This document shows, piece by piece, positions 1-8,226 of a stretch of 64,000 bases of DNA. The notes below the pieces were generated by a model that was not told where the DNA came from, did no database searches, and worked only from the letters and a program-made list of their open reading frames with translations. The stretch spans positions 2,852,001 to 2,916,000 of the forward strand of contig NC_017910.1 of assembly GCF_000262305.1 (NCBI RefSeq), written 5' to 3'. Numbering within the stretch: the stretch's first letter is position 1; every line of letters begins with the position of its first letter. This DNA is from Shimwellia blattae DSM 4481 = NBRC 105725 (GTDB lineage Bacteria > Pseudomonadota > Gammaproteobacteria > Enterobacterales > Enterobacteriaceae). The translations under genes were made by a program, and so were the position numbers.

Positions 1-312
1 TTCCACACTCAGATGGGCCACCTGCTCCTTGCCCGCTTCGCGAATGGCCATAGCGGATTTATGCATATCCAGCACCACGGCAATAAATACCGGGGCCTGA
101 GCAATCCACGGCTGGCCGCCCGCCAGCTCCGCAAGTTGTGCCCGGCGCTGCGGGTCGCGGACCACCACCAGCGACACCTGCTGGGAGTTTACTGACGTAG
201 GCGCCCGCCATGCTGCCTCAACAATATTCTGCAGCACATCATCAGGCACCGGGGTTGAGAGGTAGCTTCTGTCGCTGCGGTGCGAACGCAGCACATCGAG
301 AGTATCAGACAT
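1..312 (-). CDS. Nitroreductase family protein, NfsA-like (partial, N-terminal part)
   Basis: Reading leftwards from the ATG at 310-312, 104 codons are visible before the window edge, so the C-terminal part is missing. The N-terminus has the nitroreductase-fold FMN-binding pattern: a Ser-His-Arg-Ser-x-Arg turn at residues 9-14, followed by Ala-Pro-Thr-Ser-Val-Asn-Ser-Gln-Gln near residue 40. The spacing resembles E. coli NfsA, an NADPH-dependent FMN nitro/quinone reductase of the cytoplasm. It is divergent from the yhiI operon across a 327-base gap. The exact substrate cannot be told from this fragment, and other members of the NADPH-dependent FMN reductase family are possible. Confidence 0.8.
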   Translation of the reverse strand, partial: MSDTLDVLRSHRSDRSYLSTPVPDDVLQNIVEAAWRAPTSVNSQQVSLVVVRDPQRRAQLAELAGGQPWIAQAPVFIAVVLDMHKSAMAIREAGKEQVAHLSVE

Positions 313-639
313 CGTCAAAACCTTTATTTGTGATGAAACGCACACTACAACACGCCGCCAGCCCCCCTGTAAATACGGCACGAAAGAGGGGCCTGGTCGA
401 AGGCACGTATTATCAATACCGCCTCGCCCGTGGCAAAACCGGCGATATCGGTTAATCCCCTGTGATCAACATGGACATATGTTCTTATGATGTTAGTATT
501 TATTCGATAACCATTGACATATGCGTGTTTTACAGACAGCCAGGATAGCTGATGACCTCCGCCAGAACGGATTCTCCCCCCCATCACGCTCTTCCCGGCA
601 CCACGCACCGTCCGCCAACAGGAAGCAGGCAGAGCGATT
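313..639. promoter_or_regulatory. Divergent intergenic region, nitroreductase / yhiI
   Basis: No gene is supported here. The octamer GACATATG occurs twice, at 475-482 and 517-524, exactly 42 bases (about four helical turns) apart, which suggests a tandem regulator site. A TTGACA hexamer lies at 515-520, but I see no convincing -10 element at the right spacing. The stretch 364-390 has complementary C-rich and G-rich ends that could pair weakly. Confidence 0.35.
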
Positions 640-1707
640 ATGGAAAAACGAAAAGCACGGGCCGTGTGGCTTATTCTCGGGCTGGTGGCGGTTATCGCCG
701 CCGGTGCATGGTGGATAATGCGCCCGGCAGGCTTACCCGAAGGGTTTGCCAGCAGTAACGGGCGCATAGAAGCAACCGAAGTGGATATCGCCACGAAGAT
801 AGCCGGGCGTATTGCCGACATTACGGTAAAAGAGGGCCAGTTTGTACGCAAGGGCGACATTCTCGCCCATATGGATACCCGGGTACTGAACGAGCAGCGC
901 CTGGAGGCCGCCGCCCAGATCAAAGAGGCCCAGAGCGCCGTGGCCGCCGCCCATGCCCTGCTGGCACAGCGCCAGAGCGAAATGCTGGCAAATGAGGCCA
1001 CCGTTCGCCAGCGCCAGGCCGAGCTTAATGCCTCGGCCAAGCGCCACACCCGTTCAACGGCCCTGATCAACCGGGGCGCGGTTTCCGCCCAGCAGCTGGA
1101 TGACGACCGGGCCGGGGCGGAAAGCGCCCGGGCATCCCTGGAGTCCGCCCGGGCGGATGTCTCCGCCGCCAGAGCCGCCATTGAGGCCGCACGCACCAGC
1201 ATTATTCAGGCCGAAACCCGGGTAGAAGCCGCCCAGGCCACGGAGCGGCGGATCATTGCCGATATCGATGACAGCGCGCTGAAAGCCCCGCGGGATGGCC
1301 GGATCCAGTACCGGATAGCCGAGCCCGGCGAGGTGTTGTCTGCCGGGGGCCGGGTGCTGAGCATGGTGGATTTGTCCGACGTGTATATGACCTTCTTCCT
1401 GCCGACCAGCCAGGCGGGTGTACTGGCGCTGGGTAGCGAGGCGCGCCTGATCCTTGACGCCGCCCCCGGCCTGCCCATTCCCGCAACGATAAGTTTCGTG
1501 GCAAGTGTGGCGCAGTTTACCCCCAAAACCGTCGAAACCAGCGACGAGCGGTTAAAGCTGATGTTCCGGATCAAAGCGCGTATTCCGCCGGAGCTGCTGG
1601 CAGAGCACCTGGAATATGTGAAAACCGGGCTCCCGGGTATGGCTTACGTGCGGCTGGATAACCAGCAACCCTGGCCGGAGAATCTGACCGTGAGGCCCTG
1701 GCAATGA
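640..1707 (+). CDS. yhiI: HlyD-type membrane fusion protein, YhiI
   Basis: This 355-residue periplasmic adaptor matches the length of E. coli YhiI. A single N-terminal membrane anchor (about residues 8-27) is followed by a biotinyl-lipoyl-like half-motif, a long Ala/Glu/Arg-rich coiled-coil hairpin (about 80-215) and a beta-barrel/lipoyl return. It would link the inner-membrane ABC exporter encoded by the next two genes to an outer-membrane channel, which is not encoded here. Its stop overlaps the rbbA start by four bases (ATGA), so the three genes form one operon. The exported substrate is unknown. The Shine-Dalgarno sequence before the ATG is weak. Confidence 0.88.
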   Translation: MEKRKARAVWLILGLVAVIAAGAWWIMRPAGLPEGFASSNGRIEATEVDIATKIAGRIADITVKEGQFVRKGDILAHMDTRVLNEQRLEAAAQIKEAQSAVAAAHALLAQRQSEMLANEATVRQRQAELNASAKRHTRSTALINRGAVSAQQLDDDRAGAESARASLESARADVSAARAAIEAARTSIIQAETRVEAAQATERRIIADIDDSALKAPRDGRIQYRIAEPGEVLSAGGRVLSMVDLSDVYMTFFLPTSQAGVLALGSEARLILDAAPGLPIPATISFVASVAQFTPKTVETSDERLKLMFRIKARIPPELLAEHLEYVKTGLPGMAYVRLDNQQPWPENLTVRPWQ

Positions 1708-4460
1708 ACCCGGTGCAGGGCCATGAGCCCCACCCGCCGATAGCCATACTCGACGGGGTCAGCCAGCACTTTGGTGCCACCACCGCGCTGAATAATATTT
1801 CGGTGCGGATCCCGTCGCGCTGTATGGTCGGGCTTATCGGCCCGGACGGGGTCGGCAAATCCAGCCTGCTGTCGCTGATTGCCGGTGCCCGCGCAATCGA
1901 AAGCGGCAACGTGCTGGTGCTGGGCGGCGACATGCGCGATGCGGCCCACCGGCGCGCCGTCTGCCCGAAAATCGCCTGGATGCCGCAGGGGCTGGGAAAG
2001 AACCTCTACCATACCCTCTCGGTTTACGAAAACGTCGATTTCTTCGCGCGCCTGTTTGGTCACGACAAAGCCGAGCGGGAAACCCGCATCAATGAGCTGC
2101 TGCACAGTACCGGGCTGGCCCCGTTTCGCGACCGCCCGGCGGGCAAGCTCTCCGGCGGTATGAAGCAAAAACTCGGCCTGTGCTGTGCGCTGATTCACGA
2201 CCCGGAATTGCTGATCCTCGACGAGCCCACCACCGGGGTGGATCCCCTCTCCCGGGCCCAGTTCTGGGATCTGATAGACAGCATCCGCGCCCGGCAAAGC
2301 AATATGAGCGTGCTGGTAGCGACCGCCTATATGGAAGAGGCCGAGCGCTTTGACTGGCTGGTTGCCATGAACGCCAGCGAAATTCTCGCCACCGGCAGCG
2401 CCGAAGCGCTGCGCACCCGCACCCACAGCCAGACCCTGGAGCAGGCGTTTATCGCCCTGCTGCCGCAGGCCCAGCGGGAGGCCCACCACCCGGTGGTGAT
2501 CCCGCCGCGCGATACGGGCACAGAGGAGATAGCCATTGAAGCCCGGGGGCTGACCATGCGCTTCGGGGATTTTGTGGCCGTAGACCACGTTAATTTCCGC
2601 ATTCCGCGCGGTGAGATTTTTGGCTTTCTCGGCTCGAACGGTTGCGGCAAGTCCACCACCATGAAAATGCTCACCGGCCTGCTGCCCGCCAGCGAAGGGG
2701 AAGCCTGGCTGTTCGGCCAGCCGGTCAACTCAGACGATATCGCCACCCGCCGCCGGGTGGGCTATATGTCCCAGGCCTTCTCCCTGTACAGCGAGCTGAC
2801 CGTGCGCCAGAACCTTGAGCTGCACGCCCGGCTGTTCCACATTCCCGAAAGTGACATCCCGGAACGGGTAGCCCGGATGAGCGAGCGCTTTATGCTCACC
2901 AGCGTTGAGGATAGCCTGCCGGAGTCGCTCCCCCTCGGGATCCGCCAGCGTCTTTCCCTGGCGGTTGCCGTGATCCACAGCCCGGAAATGCTGATCCTCG
3001 ATGAGCCCACCTCCGGGGTGGATCCGGTCGCCAGGGATATGTTCTGGCAACTGATGGTGGACTTATCGCGCAAAGATCGGGTGACTATTTTTATCTCGAC
3101 CCATTTTATGAACGAGGCCCAGCGCTGCGACCGCATCTCGCTGATGCACGCAGGCAAGGTGCTGGCCAGCGATACCCCGGACAACCTGGTTAAACAGCGC
3201 GGCACCGACACCCTCGAAGAGGCGTTTATCGCCTGGCTACAGGAGGCGGCAGAGACCCCGGCCCGGCCCCCTGAAGAGGAAGAGGTGGCCATCCCCGCTC
3301 ACACCCGTGAAACCACCTCCGCCCCCCACCACGCTTTCAGCCTGCGGCGGCTGTTCAGCTACAGCCGCCGGGAAACCCTGGAGCTGCGCCGGGATCCGGT
3401 GCGCTCTACCCTGGCGCTGCTGGGCACCGTGATCCTGATGTTTATCATGGGTTACGGGATCAGCATGGATGTGGAAGATCTGCGCTTCGCGGTGCTGGAT
3501 CGCGATCAGTCCATCAGCAGCCAGCGCTGGGCTGAAAACCTCTCCGGATCGCGCTATTTTATCGAACAGCCTGTCCTCACCAGCTATGACGAGCTCGACC
3601 ACCGGATGCGCACCGGTGAGCTGGCGGTGGCCATTGAGATCCCCCCGGGCTTTGGCCGGGATGTGGCCCGGGGCCGCCCGGTGAGTATCGGGGTGTGGGT
3701 CGACGGCGCCATGCCCAGCCGGGCCGAAACGGTGCGCGGCTATGTGCAGGCCATGCATCAGGGCTGGTTACAGGAGGTGGTGGCCCGTAAAGCCGCCAGC
3801 GCCACCGGCGGGCCGCTGATGAGCATTGAAACCCGCTACCGCTACAACCCGGACGTGAAAAGCCTGCCCGCCATTGTACCGGCGGTGATCCCGCTGCTGC
3901 TGATGATGATCCCCTCCATGCTCAGCGCCCTGAGTGTGGTGCGTGAAAAAGAGCTTGGCTCCATTATCAATCTCTACGTGACCCCCACCACCCGCAGCGA
4001 ATTTATGCTCGGCAAACAGCTGCCCTATATTGCGCTGGGGATGTTTAACTTCCTGTTGCTGTGTGGCCTGTCGGTGTTTGTCTTCGGGGTGAGCCACAAG
4101 GGGAGCTTCCTGACCCTGAGCCTCGCCGCGCTGCTGTATGTGACTGTCGCCACCGGTATGGGGCTGCTTATCTCCACCTTTATGAAGAGCCAGATTGCCG
4201 CCGTGTTTGGTACGGCGATTATCACCCTGATCCCGGCCACCCAGTTCTCCGGCATGATTGACCCGGTGGCCTCCCTTGAAGGGCCGGCGCGTATTATCGG
4301 CCAGATCTACCCCACCAGCCATTTTCTGACCATCGCCCGGGGCACCTTCTCCAAGGCGCTGAATCTGGCGGATCTGTGGCCGGTGTTTATTCCGCTGCTG
4401 ATAGCCATTCCGGTAGTGCTGGGGCTGAGTATCCTGCTGCTGAAAAAACAGGAGGGGTAA
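1704..4460 (+). CDS. rbbA: ABC transporter fused ATPase-ATPase-permease, RbbA
   Basis: This 918-residue protein has two tandem ABC ATPase domains and a C-terminal ABC-2 permease. Walker A motifs are GPDGVGKS (46-53) and GSNGCGKS in the second domain. Both Walker B motifs read LILDEPT followed by T/S-GVDP. The first signature is a normal LSGGMKQKL; the second is degenerate (LPLGIRQRL). The last 400 residues hold an extracytoplasmic loop and about six membrane helices. E. coli RbbA (YhiH) has the same architecture and was described as a ribosome-associated ATPase, though the context here is clearly that of an exporter. It overlaps yhiI by four bases and yhhJ by one base. Confidence 0.9.
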   Translation: MNPVQGHEPHPPIAILDGVSQHFGATTALNNISVRIPSRCMVGLIGPDGVGKSSLLSLIAGARAIESGNVLVLGGDMRDAAHRRAVCPKIAWMPQGLGKNLYHTLSVYENVDFFARLFGHDKAERETRINELLHSTGLAPFRDRPAGKLSGGMKQKLGLCCALIHDPELLILDEPTTGVDPLSRAQFWDLIDSIRARQSNMSVLVATAYMEEAERFDWLVAMNASEILATGSAEALRTRTHSQTLEQAFIALLPQAQREAHHPVVIPPRDTGTEEIAIEARGLTMRFGDFVAVDHVNFRIPRGEIFGFLGSNGCGKSTTMKMLTGLLPASEGEAWLFGQPVNSDDIATRRRVGYMSQAFSLYSELTVRQNLELHARLFHIPESDIPERVARMSERFMLTSVEDSLPESLPLGIRQRLSLAVAVIHSPEMLILDEPTSGVDPVARDMFWQLMVDLSRKDRVTIFISTHFMNEAQRCDRISLMHAGKVLASDTPDNLVKQRGTDTLEEAFIAWLQEAAETPARPPEEEEVAIPAHTRETTSAPHHAFSLRRLFSYSRRETLELRRDPVRSTLALLGTVILMFIMGYGISMDVEDLRFAVLDRDQSISSQRWAENLSGSRYFIEQPVLTSYDELDHRMRTGELAVAIEIPPGFGRDVARGRPVSIGVWVDGAMPSRAETVRGYVQAMHQGWLQEVVARKAASATGGPLMSIETRYRYNPDVKSLPAIVPAVIPLLLMMIPSMLSALSVVREKELGSIINLYVTPTTRSEFMLGKQLPYIALGMFNFLLLCGLSVFVFGVSHKGSFLTLSLAALLYVTVATGMGLLISTFMKSQIAAVFGTAIITLIPATQFSGMIDPVASLEGPARIIGQIYPTSHFLTIARGTFSKALNLADLWPVFIPLLIAIPVVLGLSILLLKKQEG

Positions 4461-5584
4461 TGGGCACATTAGCCAATATTTATAACCTCGGGATCAAAGA
4501 GCTGCGCAGCCTGCTGTGCGACAAGGCCATGCTGGCGCTGATAGCCTTCAGCTTTACGCTCTCGGTTTACTCTTCAGCCACCGCCATGCCGGGCACCCTG
4601 CATCTGGCGCCGATTGCGGTGGCCGATCTGGATCAGTCTCAGTTGTCATCCCGCATTATTAATGCGTTTTTCCGGCCCTGGTTTCTGCCCCCGGACATGA
4701 TCACCGCCGACGAGATGGACACCGGGCTGGACACGGGCGAGTATACCTTTGCGGTAAATATTCCCCCCAATTTCCAGCGCGATGTGCTGGCCGGTCGCCA
4801 GCCGGAAATTCAGGTAAATGTGGACGCCACCCGCATGAGCCAGGCGTTTACCGGCAACGGTTATATTCAGAATATTATTAACAGCGAGGTAAATACGTTT
4901 ATTCAGCGCTATCAGAGCAGCGGCGGCTCGCCGGTGGATCTGGCGGTGCGCATGCGCTTTAACCCGAACCTTGAACAGAAATGGTTTGGCGGCGTGATGG
5001 CGATAATCAACAACATCACCATGCTGGCGATTGTGCTGACCGGCTCGGCGCTGATCCGCGAACGGGAACACGGCACCATAGAGCACCTGCTGGTGATGCC
5101 CGTCACCCCGTTTGAAATCATGCTGGCGAAGATCTGGTCTATGGGGCTGGTGGTGCTGGTGGTGTCGGGACTGTCGCTGGTGGTGATGGTGCAGGGGGTG
5201 CTACAGGTGCCCATTGAGGGCTCCGTATTGCTGTTTATGCTGGGGGTCGCCCTGAGCCTGTTCGCCACCACGTCCATCGGGATTTTTATGGGGACCCTGG
5301 CCCGCTCTATGCCGCAGCTGGGGCTGCTGATGATCCTGGTGCTGCTGCCGCTGCAGATGTTATCCGGCGGCTCTACCCCACGGGAGAGTATGCCGCCGCT
5401 GGTGCAGGACATTATGCTGTCGATGCCCACCACCCATTTTGTCAGCCTGGCCCAGGCCATTCTCTACCGGGGTGCCGGTTTTGCCGTGGTCTGGCCCCAG
5501 TTTCTGACGCTGCTTGTCATTGGCGCGGTGTTTTTTGGTATTGCCCTTTTGCGTTTTCGCAAAACCATCGGCACGATGGCATAA
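4460..5584 (+). CDS. yhhJ: ABC-2 type permease, YhhJ
   Basis: The ATG at 4460 overlaps the rbbA stop (TAATG) and follows a GGAGGGG ribosome site inside the rbbA end, giving 374 residues like E. coli YhhJ. A longer in-frame extension starting at 4376 lies wholly inside rbbA and is rejected. The protein has one N-terminal membrane helix, a large periplasmic domain (about 45-175) and five C-terminal helices, typical of ABC-2 permeases that pair with HlyD adaptors. It is the last gene of the yhiI-rbbA-yhhJ export operon. Confidence 0.9.
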   Translation: MGTLANIYNLGIKELRSLLCDKAMLALIAFSFTLSVYSSATAMPGTLHLAPIAVADLDQSQLSSRIINAFFRPWFLPPDMITADEMDTGLDTGEYTFAVNIPPNFQRDVLAGRQPEIQVNVDATRMSQAFTGNGYIQNIINSEVNTFIQRYQSSGGSPVDLAVRMRFNPNLEQKWFGGVMAIINNITMLAIVLTGSALIREREHGTIEHLLVMPVTPFEIMLAKIWSMGLVVLVVSGLSLVVMVQGVLQVPIEGSVLLFMLGVALSLFATTSIGIFMGTLARSMPQLGLLMILVLLPLQMLSGGSTPRESMPPLVQDIMLSMPTTHFVSLAQAILYRGAGFAVVWPQFLTLLVIGAVFFGIALLRFRKTIGTMA

Positions 5585-5597
5585 ACCGGCAGCCCAA

Positions 5598-5690
5598 TCA
5601 GGAGGTGGCGTAACCACCGGCAATAAACCAGGTGACAAAACCGACGGCTACCACAAAAATCGCTACCGGAAACAGTATACCAATACGCAT
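5598..5690 (-). CDS. Small membrane protein resembling YoaK
   Basis: A 30-codon reading frame starts with ATG at 5688-5690 and ends with TGA at 5598-5600. An AGGGTG ribosome-binding site lies seven to twelve bases upstream. The peptide begins MRIGILFPVAIF and is one membrane helix with a short Gly-Gly-Tyr-Ala tail. From memory this closely matches E. coli YoaK (about 32 residues, MRIG-FPVVIF... and GGYA at the end), a single-span inner-membrane peptide of unknown role. It is convergent with yhhJ. Conservation of both ends and the good ribosome site argue that it is real. Confidence 0.72.
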   Translation of the reverse strand: MRIGILFPVAIFVVAVGFVTWFIAGGYATS

Positions 5691-5711
5691 ATCATCACCC
5701 TGTAAATATCA

Positions 5712-5748
5712 ATACGCCCCGGGAGGAACTATCCCGTCCGGGGCGTAT
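5712..5748 (-). terminator. Stem-loop after the DUF4198 gene
   Basis: An 11-base perfect inverted repeat (ATACGCCCCGG / CCGGGGCGTAT) surrounds a 15-base loop, about 65 bases past the stop of the DUF4198 gene on the minus strand. Only a weak T-rich tail follows (TATTGATATTT region), so termination is likely but not certain. Confidence 0.55.
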
Positions 5749-5812
5749 ACTAACCTGCGTACCGCTATTTACCAGCAAAAATTAAGCTGAACCGTTCCGG
5801 CGCAAACCGGCC

Positions 5813-6619
5813 TCAGCGGCGGTTAAAAGTCAGCGTTGCCGCCAGCGACTGGGTATCGCACCGGGCGCTTTCCGGGTAGGGGGATTTATGCCCCACATGG
5901 GCCAGCCAGAACCCGGCACCAACATCGCTGAAGACCACCACGCCGGACGCATCCGTCTTGCCACTGAACTGTGCGGCTATCTTCGGGTGGGGGTTGTCTT
6001 TATCCTGCGCCCGGGCCTGGGCTATCTGCTGCTGCACATACTCGGCGGAATTCACCGTCACCTGCGCCCCGGCCAGCGGTTTGCCGTCCAGCTGAACGGC
6101 GAATGCCAGCTCCTGGTCGCGGCTCAGTAGCCCCTCCCGGGGAATAATCTCCAGCTGTTGCCCCTGAGCGCTGCCGGTTATCTGCGCCGACGGCTGCGCC
6201 GCGGTATTCAGCACCGCTTTGGTGAACTTTTTCACAAACAGACACTGTTTAATGTCGCTGCGCCCGGTTTTGTCGGTTTTTTCCCAGCCGCTGGCGGTCT
6301 CTGACCAGTAAGCCGGTGCGGTGGCGCTGGTCATCAGGTATGTTGCGTCGGCCAGCGCCCCCTGATGGCGGTAAACATAAGGCTGGTCAGTAGCCTGAAG
6401 GGTGATGGTGGTTTTACCGTCGCTCAGTACCGGTGCGCTGAACATCCCCGGCGCCACCGGCTCTGAGCCCCGGGCGGGGAAATCGTGCCCGTAGCCGATT
6501 TCGGCAATCACGCCACTGTCGTCGCTGGTGGGCACCAGCCACAAATCATGTGCGCTGGCGCTCCCCGCCAGTAACGCACCAAACCAGGCTAGCGCCCGTA
6601 ACCGTGTTGTTTTGTGCAT
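5813..6619 (-). CDS. DUF4198 family periplasmic protein, putative metal-uptake accessory
   Basis: This 268-residue secreted protein has a signal peptide that probably ends at Ser-Ala-Ser-Ala before His-Asp-Leu-Trp-Leu, so the mature protein begins with the conserved HDLWL motif of DUF4198 (COG5266, a family linked to cobalt/nickel uptake). Two beta-sandwich regions with YGHDFPARG near 60-70 and a Cys pair (about 127 and 254) follow. A strong Zur-box-like palindrome lies 65-79 bases before the start, which points to a zinc-deficiency role. No transporter is adjacent. The metal assignment rests on the operator and family, not on clear ligand motifs. Confidence 0.75.
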   Translation of the reverse strand: MHKTTRLRALAWFGALLAGSASAHDLWLVPTSDDSGVIAEIGYGHDFPARGSEPVAPGMFSAPVLSDGKTTITLQATDQPYVYRHQGALADATYLMTSATAPAYWSETASGWEKTDKTGRSDIKQCLFVKKFTKAVLNTAAQPSAQITGSAQGQQLEIIPREGLLSRDQELAFAVQLDGKPLAGAQVTVNSAEYVQQQIAQARAQDKDNPHPKIAAQFSGKTDASGVVVFSDVGAGFWLAHVGHKSPYPESARCDTQSLAATLTFNRR

Positions 6620-6683
6620 GTTTTATCCTTACCTGCTTGTGTTGGGTGACATAACGTCTTGTGGCCGGTAACAGGCCATAAAT

Positions 6684-6698
6684 TGTTATAACATAACA
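6684..6698. promoter_or_regulatory. Zur-box-like operator
   Basis: The 15-mer TGTTATAACATAACA differs at one base from the core of the enterobacterial Zur site as I recall it (TGTTATANTATAACA). It lies 65-79 bases upstream of the DUF4198 start, within an AT-rich promoter-like stretch. I infer repression by zinc-loaded Zur. Confidence 0.65.
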
Positions 6699-6765
6699 CA
6701 ATAAATTCAGGATAAACGGCCAGCCCTGCGGCGGGAAGCGGGCCGCGACCGGCCCTCAGCCTGGT

Positions 6766-7659
6766 TTACTGGCGGGCAGATAACGGCGCCACACCGGCAA
6801 TATCCAGCAGCGCGTCAACCTCAGAGGCCGGGAACATCGCCCCGTGAGACAGGCCCGGGTACGCCACCGCCTGCACAGGCACCCCTGCCGCCCGGAGCTG
6901 GCTGATAACCTGGCGATGGCTGCGCCCTTCCCCCCGGGGAGCCAGCCCGCGAGCGTCCTCTGCGTCGCCTTCCATCAGCCATAGCCGGGCTGCCGGGTTT
7001 GCGGCGGGCTGGTGGCTCAGCTGATCAACCAGGCGATACCCGGTCAGCCAGAAGGAGGGGCTGGCGCTGTAGTAACGGGAAAAGCCACGGGAAAAGTTAC
7101 CGGCATTAAGCCAGGCATCCAGCACCAGCAGCCCGCCGTAAGAGTGGCCCCAGAGCCCGCGCCGCGCCGGGTTAACATCGATCCCCTGCTCTGCCACGGG
7201 CATAATGCGGCTCGTCAGCAGGGTTAAAAACGAACGGCTCCCCCCATAGACAATACCGTCCCCGCGCCGGGCCGGGTTGCTGCTGCCGGGCGGGGTGTAA
7301 TCAAGGCTGCGACCCTGGCGGTTAAAGGGCAGATTCCCCCGATACCCCAGCGCCACAATCACCGGCGGTGTCCCCTGGCTCAGCCGCCCGAGCAGTGCGT
7401 CATCCAGCCGGTTCATCACCGCGTTACCGTCGAGCATATACAGCACCGGATACCCCCCGGGCACATGTTTACGCGGCGTGCCGGTCCAGACCAGGTAATG
7501 GCGCTGACCATCTGCGGAGGTGAATTCACGGGTGGTGAAGTGATACCAGGCGGAACCGGTATCGGCGATATTTTTGCCCAGCGGGGCCATATCCGGCCGG
7601 GCGCTGGCAGGGGAGATCCACAACGCGGTAAGAACAAGTAAACAGACGAGATAGGGCAT
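6766..7659 (-). CDS. Periplasmic alpha/beta-hydrolase, IroE/Fes-like siderophore esterase
   Basis: This 297-residue protein has a signal peptide (hydrophobic 3-18, cleavage after Pro-Ala-Ser-Ala-20) and an esterase-D-like alpha/beta-hydrolase fold. The nucleophile elbow is Gly-His-Ser-Tyr-Gly-Gly with Ser173, and a probable catalytic His sits in GLSHGAMF near the C-terminus. Length and signal peptide resemble IroE, the periplasmic esterase that linearises enterobactin and salmochelin. A Fur-box-like site upstream supports iron control. There is no iro or ent gene nearby, so it may serve siderophores made or imported elsewhere. A general YbbA/esterase-D hydrolase is the alternative. Confidence 0.72.
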   Translation of the reverse strand: MPYLVCLLVLTALWISPASARPDMAPLGKNIADTGSAWYHFTTREFTSADGQRHYLVWTGTPRKHVPGGYPVLYMLDGNAVMNRLDDALLGRLSQGTPPVIVALGYRGNLPFNRQGRSLDYTPPGSSNPARRGDGIVYGGSRSFLTLLTSRIMPVAEQGIDVNPARRGLWGHSYGGLLVLDAWLNAGNFSRGFSRYYSASPSFWLTGYRLVDQLSHQPAANPAARLWLMEGDAEDARGLAPRGEGRSHRQVISQLRAAGVPVQAVAYPGLSHGAMFPASEVDALLDIAGVAPLSARQ

Positions 7660-7687
7660 GAAGAGCTGGCTTCCTGTGATTAGCGCA

Positions 7688-7706
7688 TCAAATGAGACGC
7701 ATTTTC
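7688..7706. promoter_or_regulatory. Fur-box-like operator before the IroE-like gene
   Basis: The 19-mer at 7688-7706 (TCAAATGAGACGCATTTTC) matches 13 of 19 positions of the classical Fur consensus GATAATGATAATCATTATC. It lies 29-47 bases upstream of the esterase ATG. Iron-Fur repression is inferred. Confidence 0.5.
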
Positions 7707-7769
7707 ATATTCAGCCAGCAATCATAATATACCGATACGCCCCGGCATACCGGTTTTTAGCCCGCGGCC

Positions 7770-8213
7770 TCAGCCGGGCCCGTAGCGCTCAATGAGCGTG
7801 CACAGTGTTGCTTTCAGCATCTGGCTGCGCTCTTCCCCGAGCTGGGCAAGCACCGAGGTTTCAAAACGCGCCGCTTCTGCGTTCAGCTCCTGCACCAGTT
7901 TCTTGCCGGTAACGGTAACCCGCACCCGGCTCAGGCGCCGATCGCCGCCATTATCCGGGCAGCGTTCGACCTGTTTCTGGTGCTCCAGGCGGTGCAGCAG
8001 CCGGGTAATGGTCGGCTGCTTGCTGACCGTTTTCAGCGCCAGTTCGCTGACGCTGGTGGGGCCATTCCCCTCCAGCACCGATAACACACGCCACTCCAGC
8101 ACCGAGAGCCCGCGGGATTCCACCACCGAGTGAAACTCTGATGACACCACCAGCCAGGCCTGTCCCAGTAATGCGGGCAAATACCCGTTGATAAACGAAG
8201 GTGATCCCGTCAT
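7770..8213 (-). CDS. MarR-family transcriptional regulator (end of aromatic operon)
   Basis: The start at 8213 is chosen because TCAGGAG precedes it at good spacing; a longer reading from 8255 would run into the upstream gene. The 147-residue protein has a MarR winged helix: SVSELALKTVSKQPTITRLLHRLE as recognition region (about 50-75) and a wing with DRRLSRVRVT. It is the last gene of the nine-gene operon, 13 bases after the maleate isomerase stop. MarR proteins commonly sense aromatic acids or CoA thioesters, so this one may control the operon. Candidate operators with CATGA-N4-TCATG lie upstream of iorA and of the AraC gene. Confidence 0.85.
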   Translation of the reverse strand: MTGSPSFINGYLPALLGQAWLVVSSEFHSVVESRGLSVLEWRVLSVLEGNGPTSVSELALKTVSKQPTITRLLHRLEHQKQVERCPDNGGDRRLSRVRVTVTGKKLVQELNAEAARFETSVLAQLGEERSQMLKATLCTLIERYGPG

Positions 8214-8226
8214 GGGCGGCTCCTGA

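Noticed and set aside
345..1202. Long minus-strand frame of 285 codons
   Set aside because: It is antisense to yhiI, with Arg/Ala/Ser-rich composition typical of GC-rich shadows and no recognisable domain.
1644..2588. Minus-strand frame of 314 codons inside rbbA
   Set aside because: Antisense to a well-supported ABC ATPase; no domain, composition biased to His/Gly/Arg.
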